DNA of 64,000 nt from Platynereis dumerilii (Eukaryota > Annelida > Polychaeta > Phyllodocida > Nereididae), in contig JAPTHN010000003.1 in NCBI GenBank assembly GCA_026936325.1, positions 46,047,511 through 46,111,510 of the forward strand, written 5' to 3'. The stretch's first letter is position 1. Each line of letters opens with the position of its first letter. Below are positions 35,702 to 48,190 of this stretch, piece after piece. The notes beneath the pieces were generated by a model. That model was not told the origin of the DNA. It was given only the letters and a program-made list of their open reading frames with translations, and did not search any database. Position numbers and translations under genes: made by a program.

Positions 35702-38425
35702 TGTTCTTCTTTTACGGACAGTCAATTCCATGTTCCCAATTACAAAATTTATAGACAAGATAGAAACGAACGTGGCGGAGGCTTAATTTGTTTTATAAAC
35801 TCAAATATGAGTCACAGGAGACGGTCTAATCTTGAATTTAATGAACAAGGAATAGAGTCAATTGTTATGGAGATCTTGTTTGATAAAAGAAAACTCTTTA
35901 TGATATGTTTATATAAGCCACCGTCTATTCATGTTAATCAACTTATTGGTGCTATAGAACGTATATGTACAAGGTGTCTGTGTGAAGGTTCTTTTATAAC
36001 GCTTATTGGTGATTTTAATGTAAATTTTAACGATACTAATCATGCTCTTTCTGATATTATGGATGTATATTCTTTTAAAAATATTGTAAAAGGTGCTACA
36101 TGTTTTAAAAATTTTGAAAACCCGACTGCATTAGATGTCATATTGACCAATCATCCTAGGAGTATGTCAGGGACTTTTAATACTGATATTGGTGTGAGTG
36201 ACTTTCATAACATGATTGGTGCGGCCTCTAAGGCACATGTCCCCACAACAGCAAAAAGGACTATCACTTATCGATCGTACAAGAACTTCAAGGAGGACGA
36301 ATATATTGACAGTCTCTTATGTGCTCCGTTCTCCGTGTGTAACATTTTTGACGATGTTGACGACAAGCTATGGGTGCATAACAAAATACTTACAGAAATT
36401 ATTGAAGATCATGCACCACTCAAGACTAAGCACGTTCAAGGGAAATCAGCACCGTACATGAACAACGAACTACGCAGAGCAATCAACGTAAAAGCTATGC
36501 TCAGAAGAAAACATCAGAAAGACAAAACAAGAGAAGCTTGGAATAAATATGTATTGCAAAGAAAGAAAGTAAACAAGCTTAAAAGACAGTCTGTAAAATT
36601 ATATTTTGATAAACATTGTAAAAATATGAATGATGATTCTATACATTTTTGGAAAACGGTAAAACCTTATTTCAATAACAAATCATTGTCATCTGATCAG
36701 TGTATAACACTATATAATGATAATAAGATTGAAAATGATCAAGTTAAAGTCGCTAATATACTTAATGATCTTTTTATAAATATTGCGGATCACTTAGGCG
36801 AAATTAGTAACGTAAATTGTTTGGAAATTCATGATTTAGAAAAACACTATGAATCTCATCCCAGTGTTATCAGTATTAAGAATTTCATGCAAAACCAAAA
36901 TATAGGTACTTTTGATCTCTGTGAAGTTACAACTGAAAATTTGTTAAATAAGTTTAAAAATTTGAATATTAAGAAAGCATGCGGCTATGATTTAATACCT
37001 CCTAGGTTACTTAAAATGGGTGCCCATGTTCTGTGTCACATATTCAAGCCAATTGTAAATCATAGTATTGTTAACAATGTTTTTCCCTCTAGTTTAAAAT
37101 GTGCAGAGGTATCACCAGTCTTTAAAAAAAATGATGTATTAGAAAAAGGTAACTATAGGCCTGTAAGTATACTTAGCAGCTTATCGAAGGTTCTGGAAAG
37201 TGTCATTTGCGATCAAGTACAAAGTTATCTTCAAAATTTTTTGTCTGAACTTTTAGCAGCGTATAGAAAACACTATGGATGTGAGAATGTTCTATTTAGG
37301 TGCCTTGAGGAGTGGAAGTTAGCGCTAGACAACAATGAGACAGTAGCATGTATCGCAATGGACCTTAGTTAGGCATTTGATTGCCTACCTCATGGCCTAC
37401 TATTAGCTAAGATGTCTGCCTATGGTATGTCTAATGAATGTTGTACATTTTTTAAAAGTTATTTAGACTCTAGAAAACAACGTGTCAAGGTTGGTAGTAA
37501 ACGAAGTAATTGGTCTGTAGTCAAAAGAGGCGTACCACAAGGGTCGCTCACAGGTCCAATGTTATTTAATCTATTTTTAAATGATATGTTTTTTGTCATG
37601 GATAAAGATTGTTCAATTTTCAATTACGCCGACGATAATACTCTGTCTTACCACCACAAAGATGTTAGCCAGCTTAAATATGTATTAGAACAGCAAACAG
37701 TGCTTGCCATGAACTGGTTCCAAAATAATTTTATGGAAGCAAATGCCAACAAATTTCAGGCTATGATTATGTCTCGACGTCAAAATTGTAATTTAGAATT
37801 AAAAATTAATGGAATTTCTATACCTTGTACAGATAGTATTAAGTTGTTAGGGGTTGAGTTTGATAATCAACTTACTTTTGATGTTCATATTGCAGAACTT
37901 TGTAAGAAGGCAGGAAAGAGGTTAAATGCCATGTATAGATTAAAAGATTTGTCAGAGGAGAGTATGATTAAGATATTTGATGCATTTATACGATCGAGCT
38001 TCAATTACTGTACCAACATATGGCATCTCTGTAGTAAAAAGAGTGAAAGTAAGGTTGAGAAATTGCAAGAGAGAGCCTTAAGATGTATTTATAAAGATAA
38101 TGATAATGATTATGACACTCTGTTATTAAGATCTAACAGAAAGAAATTATATGAAATTAGAACAAAAAACCTCGCAGTAAGTGTTTTCAAAATTGTAAAT
38201 GGTGCTATGAAGCCTATTCCTAGGGATTTCTACAAATTTAAAACTAATATGTTTGGTCTGAGAAATGACTCCACTCTTGAAAGAACTGTTGTAAATACTG
38301 TCAGATATGGAATTAATAGCTTACGTTATCAGGGAACCAAGGTCTGGGACAAGCTCCCTAGAAATGTCAAAAATGCTGGTAGCATTGAGGAATTTAAACA
38401 TATGGTACACAAGGTTAAGTTTTAA
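35702..38425 (+). pseudogene. LINE ORF2: partial endonuclease plus reverse transcriptase, one nonsense codon
   Basis: One frame of about 907 codons, entering open from the truncated 5' end. Residues about 1-190 are the C-terminal part of an apurinic-type endonuclease (IGDFN near residue 102; SDFHN in the style of the catalytic S-D-H). A linker rich in Lys and Arg follows. Reverse transcriptase motifs: KKACGYDLIPP; EKGNYRPVSILSSLSKVLE; MDLS-AFDCLPH (motif A); GVPQGSLTGPML (motif B, near 611); YADD (642-645, nucleotides 37625-37636); KLLGVEFDN. The C-terminus ends VWDKLPRNV. It would copy LINE RNA at a nicked target. The only defect I see in the remaining frame is TAG at 37370-37372, where a Lys codon is expected just before the motif A Ala-Phe-Asp. 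Confidence 0.88.
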
Positions 38426-38562
38426 TCATGTTAATATTTTTCTCTCTAGTCATGTTTGTTGGTCTCTCTCGCCTGTCGGTGAAAAGCGCTTGACGCTTAT
38501 GTTTTATTGTTGATTTTAAACCATACCGACTTTAAATAAAGTTTTTTATTCTTTATTCTTTA
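35702..38562 (+). mobile_element. 2.86 kb LINE with endonuclease and reverse transcriptase, 5'-truncated
   Basis: A non-LTR retrotransposon inserted into module N. Candidate short target duplication TTCTCC at 35696-35701 and 38563-38568. The tail is AATAAAG followed by TTTATTC repeats. ORF1 and the first part of the endonuclease are missing, as expected from incomplete reverse transcription. The protein style, including DLS-AFDCLPHGLL and a SLRYQGTKVWDKLPRN C-terminus, suggests the CR1/Jockey group; the exact clade is uncertain. Confidence 0.9.
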
Positions 38563-38568
38563 TTCTCC

Positions 38569-38640
38569 AAGACTCTAGAACTCTGTTAAGTACCTTTTCA
38601 TCATGAAAGAGGATGACACTTGACAGCAGCAGTTTTAGAG
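38569..38640 (-). repeat. module N, fifth copy, right piece
   Basis: Resumes after the LINE. On the minus strand it encodes SSVILFHDEKVLN, the same peptide region as in the other N copies. Confidence 0.6.
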
Positions 38641-39099
38641 CTGCACACAATCTTCAGGGCTCTAAAAATACAACGTAATTGTAAAACACAGTATGAAAGC
38701 GACTTATCGGCCCAGTGGACTTGATGCAGATGTAGATAATTCAATCTAAATTTAAATTTTTGTCATTGTATTTTAAAACATCAATTATCCATTGTACGCA
38801 TATGCATGTCACTCAAATAAACATAGCAAAGATGGTTCTATGCATACAAGGCATGGCATACAATAAAGGAATTGAATATATGGACTAAGCATAACTGAAT
38901 CGCTAAAATACTGAAAATGCTGCATTGGCAAAAAGCACAAAAGAGGATTTCGTTGATTACAATTGTGTTGTATAATCAATATAATTATTAGTGTTGTTAG
39001 TGTAGCGATTATATATTTCAAGACTGCCAGGTAAGAATTTATCTAATTAACCAAAACGGAGCAATGAATAATTTAATTAAACAAAAACAACTCTTAAGC
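38641..39099. other. no feature recognised
   Basis: AT-rich sequence without a repeat that I can match. Confidence 0.35.
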
Positions 39100-39345
39100 C
39101 TGGGCTCTCACCCCCAGATAATCCAACGGTTGTTCCTAATTCAAGGTGACACTGTATCTTGCTCCTTTGAGAACAGGTCCATGTTCAAATCCAGCATGTC
39201 CACTCCAGGGTGTGACTTTGCATACTGAGCGTCACCCTTTGTTCACTTCTGGGTCATTTACGATTAGACCATCTTGTCAAAATAGCGAATTAGCTGAACT
39301 AGGAATTGTCTCACAGAAAATTAAGAGCTGCAATACTAAGGGCTT
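39100..39345 (+). repeat. dispersed repeat, possible SINE (copy 2)
   Basis: Pairs with 34905-35130 through GGTCCATGTTCAAATCC and GGGTGTGACTTTGCATA. A target duplication was not found. Confidence 0.45.
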
Positions 39346-40099
39346 GGATATTAAAGTAAAAGAAGAACACTATAAAAATGTCAGCATTACTTACAATTTA
39401 CAAGTTTACAAAATAATATCGTGAACAATATCTACATAACAAAATGCAACCTTTAAATGATTTTTACTTACCATCTTTTTTGAAATGGAAAAGATTATCA
39501 TCCAACCAATATAGTTTGATGAATTTACTTCAGACATCACCTCATAATTATTCACATGTCAAGAGATCTAATCAGTAAAATTAAATATCTAATCATTTCA
39601 ACGATCAAAGCACAGGGATGCTCCTCACAGCAAAAAAGAAAAAACAATTAATTCCAAATGTTTTCAGATTCAGTGATTTATATGCAACGGTTAAAATTTC
39701 ACCCAAATTACTCCGAGAGAGTTATGCTGTAATTTAGTTTCGAAATAGAAGACTCTAAGCTGAGAATAGAATGGTGAAAATAATTGCCTTATAGCTAAAA
39801 TTGAAATAAATAAATAATGCACACTAAACGCCTCCTTATTATCTGATTGTTATTCCTATAATTTTCTCTAACATTAGGAAATTCAATTATGTAATTGACT
39901 CTCTTATAAATCCAAATTGTGCTGGATGTGAGCTTAATGTGAACAGGATATTGAATACCATACATCAATATATTTAAGTATCTACCTGCTTGCTTATAAC
40001 AGTGCTTCAATCTAATCTATCAAATGATCAAATGATATATCTGTTGGTCAATTTATTGGACTCTCTACAACCAGTCAATCCATTAGTCTCCTCTTATTT
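39346..40099. other. no feature recognised
   Basis: Strongly AT-rich, with no inverted repeat, RNA gene or domain seen. Confidence 0.35.
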
Positions 40100-40672
40100 T
40101 GAAAAAAGGGGATGACCTAAGCTGCTTCGTGGCATTTGCAGTATAAGAATAGAGAAATAAACTGAGGTACATATTTTTCAATATTTTGCATGTGGACGAA
40201 TTTGTAAAGCTGCAAAGAATATATACAATGAAAACCGAACCTGTCACTCCTGTATTAATGTCATTGAGGATGAGTTTCATGTCCTTTGTGAGTGCCCTTT
40301 ATACAATAATTTACGATTAATTTTATTCCAAACTATACAATCAATTGATTCTGATTTCCAAAATGCTGATTTGTTTGATAAATTTATTTGTATTTGTAGT
40401 AATTTTCAAGTGCTGTTAGGTAAATTTCTTTTGAAAGCCTTAGTTTTAAGAACTGAACTACTATTTGCTTCGTCTCACTAGACTGTTGGTAACTTGTTTG
40501 TATCTAATCTACAATTTTCATTATGTTAAGTGTGTTTTGTACCGAGCTTCCTATTTTCAACAGATTTGAAAGTAACTTTTAAGCCTGTGAGGCTGGGTGA
40601 CAATAATACAGTTTATATTTGTATGAGAACCATGTCATGTCACAAGTCAATAAAGAATATCTAATCTAAACT
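40100..40672 (+). mobile_element. 5'-truncated LINE
   Basis: C-terminal coding remnant, then a 3' UTR with GCCTGTGAGGCTGGGTGACA and GTCAATAAAGAATATC, ending in a short ATCTAATCTAAA tail. Its 3' end resembles that of the LINE at 24825-25616, so they are probably the same family. The left limit is approximate. Confidence 0.75.
40119..40481 (+). pseudogene. LINE C-terminal zinc-motif domain
   Basis: The frame reads KLLRGICSIRIEK, a stop (TAA 40158-40160), then about 106 codons with CHSCINVIEDEFHVLCECPL, which is the C-x2-C...H...C zinc-binding motif of LINE ORF2 C-termini. It aligns with CEFC...HFLFHC in the LINE near 25.2 kb. The catalytic domains are missing. The single nonsense codon and strong truncation make it non-functional. 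Confidence 0.75.
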
Positions 40673-40799
40673 ATACTCTGCACAGCAGTATAATTTACTA
40701 AATTATCATATTTATATATCATTCATTAATATAATATCATTCATTAATATATTATAAAGTGAAGAAAAATTAACACTTTCAAATAGGTCATCTTAACTC

Positions 40800-41790
40800 A
40801 AATTTAGAACCATATTTTCATGCATAAACCATTAAAAACATTTTTATATGCATCATACATGCACCATAGTGACATTTGCATACAGTGTTTAGTACATTGC
40901 TTATTGCAACGGTCTATCCCTCCACTGAAGTTGGACAACTTGGAATGAATTAAGCATGGGTCATTTTGGCATACCTCTTTAGATACCATGGACAATTTTG
41001 GAGAACTAACAAATAATGGATGCAACAAATAAAATGGTGGTTTCATGAGAAAAAAAGTTGTGTTAACTGGCAAGGAATGACTGATAAAGAGGCAGGCATT
41101 TTTAAAACTCTTTTAGGTTTCACAATTCATAGTCATATCCATTTTTTTTTTCTCAGAAAATGTTCTCTGGTTACAAGAGTATATTTGAAACTGAAGTCAA
41201 ATTAATCCAAAGAGATGTCTTCATCATAAATGTATTTAATCCATAAGGCATTAAAGATGATTTAGCATAGAGTATATAGCCACAATTTTCTCTTTTTAGT
41301 TCTTTTGTCAAATTTTCACAATGATTTGAGAGGAAATGCATAAGATATTCCGAAATCATTGGAATTTTACAAAGGTTAAAGGTTACTTGTTTGTATTGTA
41401 TTTCTGCACAGGGGATGCCATATACTTGACAGTTGGATTCAAGCAGCTCAGTCAGTGTTCTGTAAACATTTGTTGTCAGGGACTGCCTGCCAAGAATAAA
41501 AGCAAAGAACTATTTCCCTGAATGAATGCACCGCTTCTTATATCGTCTGAATGACAAAGAAAGAGAAAAATCATTTTTCGATGTGTCTCTTTAGTTTCTG
41601 CCTTTTCCACATTCTAATTTGCCCTCAGCTTACTGATATTTCTAATATTTCAATCAAATCAAATCCTAAGGGTAGTTGTTTCTATTAAATTTTCTTGCAT
41701 CTGACTTTTGGGTTTAACTTGGTAGTCCCATATATATTTTCTTAGCTAATAAACCATTGAACTCAATGACAAGTTCACATGACAGTATTT
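40800..41790 (+). repeat. left arm of a 1 kb imperfect inverted repeat
   Basis: Matches the reverse complement of 44935-45955 over nearly its full length, for example TCTATCCCTCCACTGAAG near 40915 and CCCATATATATTTTCTTAGC near 41727. The two arms are separated by about 3.1 kb. Confidence 0.85.
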
Positions 41791-43340
41791 CAAACACTGC
41801 AAGAGTATTTTACTAATTAATACAAACATGCAATGGCATGGTCACTCCACAACACTGTTAGCCATATCTCCTACCTGCAGTGCTGTGGGCGGCCACACCA
41901 TGCTCTTGCAAATTCTTCCTATCTTCCTCTTAACGCGCTTATCCTCCCTGTTCTCAATGTATCTTTGTTGAGGAAACGTGACCCGCCTGTCAACCTTTTT
42001 CACATGGTGAAGCCTTTGTGTCTCTTTTATGCAGATTGAATGGTGGACAACGTTTACGTCTGAGCGTCTTCATGTCTTACCCAATGGCTGGGTGAAGGTG
42101 GATTTGCCCTATTGTTTCCATGTAACTGGTTTTCTGCCTCACAATGCAATTGACCACTGGCATTGTGTCTGCGTTTTTGTGTAGCTTATGTTTCATGAAG
42201 TCATGAAATGTATTTTCTGCTTTTTGTGTCTGTATTTTAATAGAACGTTACTGTTCTTGATATTGAGCGGGTAAGTAAGTATTTCGACACAGCCTAAAAT
42301 TATTCTATAATAAAACTAATCTGAACTTTCTCTTTCTGTGTCACCTTCTTTTTTGCTCTGACCAAGTCCCGTGCCTGCTATTTATCTTTAATAGAATAAA
42401 TAATTTTTTGCCTACTACAGGTATATTATCAATATTTGAAAAATCATTTTGTTAAGGCAGCTTGCCCTGTCATGATAGTGCTTTTACTGGAATGAAAATG
42501 AAACCGATAAACTGTATTCCTTGCAACACATGGAAGCATGCTGCGACATGTGTTGCAGATGAGATGAAGAATCAAAGAATCAAATCTAAGTAATTGACTT
42601 CCATAGTTATTCAGACATATAGACACCAGAGTTAGAAGGATATGTCAATTTTCCTATGAAGGATATTGCATATTCTTGTATAGACTTGTCTCTTTCATAA
42701 GCCAAATGTCTTAAAATGTGCCTTTGATGATTGTCATAGCATAGTCTAATAATGGGAAAAGGTATTTTTCAAATGATGTCAGTGAATGCGAAGCCATAAT
42801 TACATGTGAATACTGTAGCATCGATATGTTCAATGTGACTGTTCTTAGTACATGTAGTATATTAATCTGAAAAGGGAAGATAATTTATGAAACAATGAAG
42901 TATCGTCTTTCATAAATATAATTAATCACATTGGACTGACTCTGCAGGAGATCAGATTAGATCATCAAATTTTAAGCTTACATGCACGATCTTTTCAGTG
43001 ATGAAATGCTATACCTGATATTAATTATTTGTCATGTATATCCATTTTCTGTAGAAAGAAAAAATTCTCAGGACAATACAAGCAAGAAAGACAAAATATA
43101 TGCAGCCATTTTGGAAAGTGTTATGATACCACTGATAGCATGTTATTTGCTGATGGACAGTGATGGTAGTATGACTTACTTAAATATCTAACAGAAACAA
43201 TCCTAGACCTTAACGCTTGGCAGATTCTCAAAATTTAAACACCTCAGACAGCGAATATCATTCCCCAGAATATACACTTTTAAAAAATTTGGAATTAGCT
43301 TTTGAAGTACTCTCTGCACTTGTGGTGTGTTTGAGCGTTG
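41791..43340. other. left part of the inverted-repeat spacer
   Basis: Block 41880-42230 belongs to a module also present at 5390-5600 (+), 48530-48850 (-) and 52600-52930 (-), with GCCTTTGTGTCTCTTTTAT. The remainder (42240-43340) has no recognised feature. Confidence 0.5.
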
Positions 43341-43341
43341 G

Positions 43342-43406
<65 letters not shown>

Positions 43407-43482
43407 TTAGATAGTTAGATAGATAGATAGTTACATAGATAGATAGTTGGATAGATGGATAGATAGATAGATAGATAGATAG
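43341..43482 (+). repeat. GATA microsatellite
   Basis: About 35 GATA tetranucleotides with a few GTTA and GGAT variants. A minus-strand frame of repeated YLSI residues across it is an artefact of the repeat. Confidence 0.97.
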
Positions 43483-44599
43483 CATGCATCACAACGTGCA
43501 TCTGTTGTATTTGCATATTAGGGTTACAAAAATTCGGCGAGAATCACATTCAAATAATTACAGTATATTAATGCTATTTCCGTGTGTCATTTCATGTAAT
43601 TGAAGGCCATTTGTTCTGTTCTATTATCTTCTATTCAGAAATTGCATGTTAACACAATATTCTAATGAGAATAATTACTATAATTGTCTTGTAATCTTGA
43701 GTAATTTGGATGACATTCAAACTGTGATGCAAGGAGCTGCATCCGCAACATTTGGAGAATTAATGTAATTTTCACTTTTAAAGTTCTTCTCTGAGCTTCC
43801 CTTGAGCTTTCATGTTCAATTAATCTGTGTCTGGCATTTAACTTAGCTCCAATCATTTATGTACTGAAGGTTCAAAGGCTTCCATTATTTAATGATATCC
43901 TATTCCTGTCATCAAAAGAAAATTTCGTAATCTGGATAAATGTTCCTTGGAGATTTGATAAGATGGCCCAATGTCAGTTGATATTTTTAAGATAAAAAAA
44001 ATTATGAGTTTCCAAGAGGTAAAGTAACATTGGTAAAAAAACTCACGAATAACATTGTGTGGGAAAATTTGAACTTATGATTGGGAAACAAATTACGCTC
44101 TGGATATAGCAGTGACACCTTCAAATACTCAGGTGTCTTCTTCCATTCTGAATTAAAAACACAAAGCCATCAGGACATTGGTCAAATGAATAGAGTAACA
44201 CCACAATTTTAGAATTGGAAATGTTCAAACCTTAATTTTCTGGGAGACAACCAATACCAATAATCCCCGATACCTGGAGAGGTAAAATGATTACATTTTA
44301 AAGCTGGTCGAAATTAACATGGTGGCTACTACCTGCATGGCTATACTTGTTCAGAACATGGTGAACATGTACAATTTTATGTATATTAAAGTGTTGTTGT
44401 TTCAGCTGATAGATCTATTTGAATATTATGCTTATACCACCAGTAACTAAATGTCTTAACCAAGCAACGAATAAAGAGTGTCTTATTCTAAAACAGTTGC
44501 TTTCAAAGCACTTTTGGTGTCTATGTGTCAGGATTGCAAATATGGATCAATAACTGCAACAATTCTTCCACTTATGCCAACATGTCAGGTGGCGAATGG
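43483..44599. other. right part of the inverted-repeat spacer
   Basis: No gene, RNA or repeat recognised. Confidence 0.35.
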
Positions 44600-44905
44600 A
44601 TAGGTTTCCCGCGTTCATTGTAACACATTTAAGGGCTCCACAGAGTGGCACAAACTGCACGGAACTAAATCATAGCCAGTCAACTGTCAGTGCAATCTGC
44701 CGCATGCAGGAATGTGTCACAAGTAAAGTGACGCTTTATGTAGGACATAAGTAGTTTCACTATAGGGACGCATTTTGCTGGAATGACATACTGCCATCAA
44801 GCTCCCCATATGATTATGAAAGATGAGTAGCACCATTTCTGCTTCAATACAACCAGATAACATCCTTTTTCCTCTAATTATGCGTCTGTGTGCATGCATT
44901 GTATT
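44600..44905 (-). repeat. outer arm of the central inverted repeat (right)
   Basis: Reverse-complement match of 34300-34620; contains GGAATGTGTCACAAGTAAAG. Confidence 0.6.
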
Positions 44906-44934
44906 ATTTAGTAAAATACTCTTGAAGTGTAAGA

Positions 44935-45955
44935 ATTACTGTCATGTGAACTTGTCATTGAGTCCAATGGTTTATTAGCTAAGAAAATATATATGGGACT
45001 ACCAAATTAAACCCAAAAGTCAGATGCAAGAAAATTTAATAGAAACAACTAGCCTTAGGATTTGATTTGATTTAAACATTCAAGATATCAGTAATCTGAG
45101 GGCAAATTAGAATGTGGAAAAGGCAGAAATTAAAGAGCCACATTGAAAAAAGATTTTTCTCTTTCTTTGTCATTCAGACGATATAAGAACCTGTGCATTA
45201 ATTCAGGGAAATAGTTCTTTGCTTTTAGTCTTGGCAGGCAGTCCCTGACAACAAATGTTTAAAGAACACTGACTGAGCTGCTAGAATCTAACTGTCATTT
45301 GGCATCCCCTGAGCAGAAATACAAGCAAGTAACCTTTAACCTTTGTAAAATTCTAATGATTTCAGAATATCTGGTACATTTCCTCTCAAGTCATTGTGAA
45401 ATTTTACGAAAGAACTAAAAAAAGGAAACTGTGGCGATAATCTATGTTAAATCATCTTTAGTGCCTTATGGATTAAATACGCGCATTTATGATGAAGTAA
45501 TCTCTTTTGATTAATTACACTCCACACAACTTTTTCGGAGAAAAAAAAATGGATATGACTGTGAATTGTGAACCTAAAATAGTTAAATGCCTGCCTTTCT
45601 ATAACTCATTCTTTGCCAGTTAACACGACAGTTTTTCTCATGAAACCAACATTTTATTTGTTGCATCTATTTTTGTTGGTCTAAAGAGACGTTCCACGAT
45701 GAACCATGCTTAATTCATTCCTAATTGTCCAAACCTCAGTGGAGGGATAGACTATTGCAATAAGCAATGTACTAAACACTGCAAATGTCATGGTGTTGCA
45801 TGTATGATGCATATAAAAACGTTTTTGTGATGGTTTATGCTATTTCTATAGGTGGTTGACAATTGTTACTTCTTATCCTTAATTAATGAATCAACTAACT
45901 CCTTTTCGTGACAATTCTTTCTCATTATAAAGTGAAGTTCACAAGAAGCAAATTT
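44935..45955 (-). repeat. right arm of the 1 kb inverted repeat
   Basis: Partner of 40800-41790. Further diverged copies in the same orientation follow at 46430-47240 and at 48890-49047 continued at 50321-50700. Confidence 0.85.
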
Positions 45956-45959
45956 GTTA

Positions 45960-46165
45960 CACTAACAACATAACAGCCATGTTTTCCCCACAGGATGTTA
46001 AGAAGCCTTTATTGCTTCCTCGGACAATGTACAAGCCCAATAAATACATGCATGTACATTTTTTCCTGCATGCTGTCATAATGAACATGGAGCAGACTTA
46101 CTGTTCGTTGTATTCAGAGAACATAAGGAGAGTGATTGATAATGGTAGATTTCTCATTTTGTAAT
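45960..46165 (-). repeat. module Q, copy 1, with AATAAA on the minus strand
   Basis: ACAGCCATGTTTTCCCC, then GCCTTTATTGCTTCCTC and ACAATGTACAA. Copies follow at 47270-47420 and 47650-47795. On the minus strand each has AATAAA in the same place, like a poly(A) signal. No coding sequence is seen upstream of it. Confidence 0.55.
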
Positions 46166-46429
46166 TGACTTAATTGGGAACACACCAAGATCCTGACTAA
46201 TAAGAATCTCTACTGCTATGAAATGAATTGGCTTTTCATGTCATAGATTATTTATTTTTCCCTCTTCATCTGCCAAACATTTCACACTGCCACAGTTTGT
46301 TTCCATGAATATCATTAAATGGGTTTTCTTTCCATTCCCGAACTTTAAAGGGATTTTTTTTAAACATTAATAATCTGATCTGTTCAAATGTAAACAACAA
46401 AATGGGAGAATCAGGCCATCAGTCAGAGT

Positions 46430-47240
46430 TTTAAAAAATTGAATAAAAACAACCAGCCTTAGAATTTGACTTGGTTGAGACACCTAAAATATCAGTATGC
46501 CTACAGACCTTAGGGGCAAATTAGAATGTGGAAAAGGCAGAAATAGAAAATAAAACATCATAAAGGTATTTTTTCGTTTCTTTGTCATTAATACGATAAC
46601 AATCTGTGCTCTTATTTTGAGAATTCATTTTGGCTTCGGTCTATGCCTTACAACAAATTTTAAAAGTAGTCTGCTAGAACTGCTTCACCCAGGCAGTCAA
46701 CTGTTGTACCAAAGGCCCCAAGTGCAGAAATGTATAATAAGCAAAGTAGAGCTTTTTAAATTTCTGCTGTGACATTTGAAATATATATCTGTAGCGTTTC
46801 CTCCCTAATCATTTTAGAGAAAAATCAAAAAGAGCAAGATGTAGCAGCTGTGGCTATACATCATTCTAAGTAGTATAGTACATTATGGATTAAATACATT
46901 TATGATAAAGCCGTCTCAGAGATTGGCTTCAGTTTTGATAAAAACATTTTTGGACAAAAGTCTTTTTAATGAATATGACGACAGAAATAGATGAAGTGGT
47001 ATCTGATTCTTAACTTCATTCCTTATTTTCCAAAATGGAATTCAACAGTCAAGTAGACTGATGCAATACACAATGTACTAAACAGTGCATGCAGATACCA
47101 CTATTATGGGTGAATATGAAAACATGCTTCATCCCAAGTTTAAATGTGGTGTACAATTGCTACATCTTGTCCTGGATCATTGCCAACAATTAACTACTTT
47201 TGGAGACAGTTCTTTCTCATTACACAATGAAGTGTACAAT
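46430..47240 (-). repeat. third diverged copy of the central arm
   Basis: Shares GGCAAATTAGAATGTGGAAA and AAGGCAGAAAT with 45100-45135, and later blocks in the same order. More diverged than the 40.8/44.9 kb pair. Confidence 0.6.
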
Positions 47241-47269
47241 AAAGCTAATTTCTTACATTAAAATCATTA

Positions 47270-47420
47270 CAGCAATGTTTTCCCTGGGATATAAAGAAGT
47301 CTTTATTGCTTTCTAAGACAATGTACAATCCCTATAAATACATAAATGCATGTTTTGTTCCTTCTGTCTACATGAACATGCAGTAGACATACTGTTCTTT
47401 GTTCTCATTTCGTAATTGGC
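47270..47420 (-). repeat. module Q, copy 2
   Basis: AGCAATGTTTTCCC, AAGTCTTTATTGCTTTC and ACAATGTACAA; the minus-strand AATAAA is conserved. Confidence 0.55.
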
Positions 47421-47649
47421 TTTATTGGAAACACACCAAGATCCTGACAACCAAGAAAACACTCTTCTTGTAGTATACTGAAACTGAAAGTACTGCAATA
47501 GCCGAAAGCTTCCAGAGTTTAATTAGCCAAACATTATAAGCAAAATAGGTCCATTTTACACGAATTAACAAAGTTTTTGAAGACAATTCTTTCTTGTATA
47601 CAACAAAGAGTATAAGAACAAGTTTGTTATACAGTGTACCAACATAGCT

Positions 47650-47795
47650 ACAGCAATGTATTCCCCATAGGATATAAAAAAGTCTTTATTGGTTGCTCAG
47701 TCAATATACAATCTGAATATGTACATATACAATAATACATTGTTTATATGTTGTGTTCCGGCTGTCTGAATGGACATGAAGAAATATCAGAGAAC
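47650..47795 (-). repeat. module Q, copy 3
   Basis: AGCAATGTATTCCCC, AAGTCTTTATTGGTTGC and a diverged ATATACAA. The minus-strand AATAAA is conserved here too. Confidence 0.5.
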
Positions 47796-47989
47796 CCAAG
47801 TGAAGTGGTTTATGATGGTTGATTTCTCCTTTTGCTTCATCGCAAAAAAACAAGCCTCTAACAGCCTTGTCTTTTAAATATCTATGATCAATATGTACAG
47901 AATTCTGCCTGTTCTCTGCAATGTCAAACAAGTATCTACCTAAAGATACTTACACCTAATCACAAAAATGATAAAACCATTTATCCTTG

Positions 47990-48190
47990 CAACACATTTT
48001 CCATTGCCAAAACACAATAAATCAGGAGGCAATTTGTTTGCAGCTTTATGCAAACACATTAAGTGAGGAAGAAGGGCAATATTGCATAGGACAGGACCCC
48101 TGTCACCAAGAGTGATCAGCTTGAGGTCTTTATGACCTCGAGGGACCCTCTGGTGTGTGGGATTAGCTATACACGGAATGGACGTCATCA
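47990..48190 (-). repeat. module M, copy 7, minus orientation
   Basis: On the minus strand: a GACCTC element, GGTGACAGGGGTCC, CAATATTGCCC, AATGTGTTTGCATAAAGC and AAATTGCCTCC. The minus frame 47940-48191 is open, but is not shared in register with left-half copies. Confidence 0.75.

Noticed and set aside
43258-43485. Minus-strand YLSI-repeat protein
   Set aside because: Direct translation of the GATA microsatellite.
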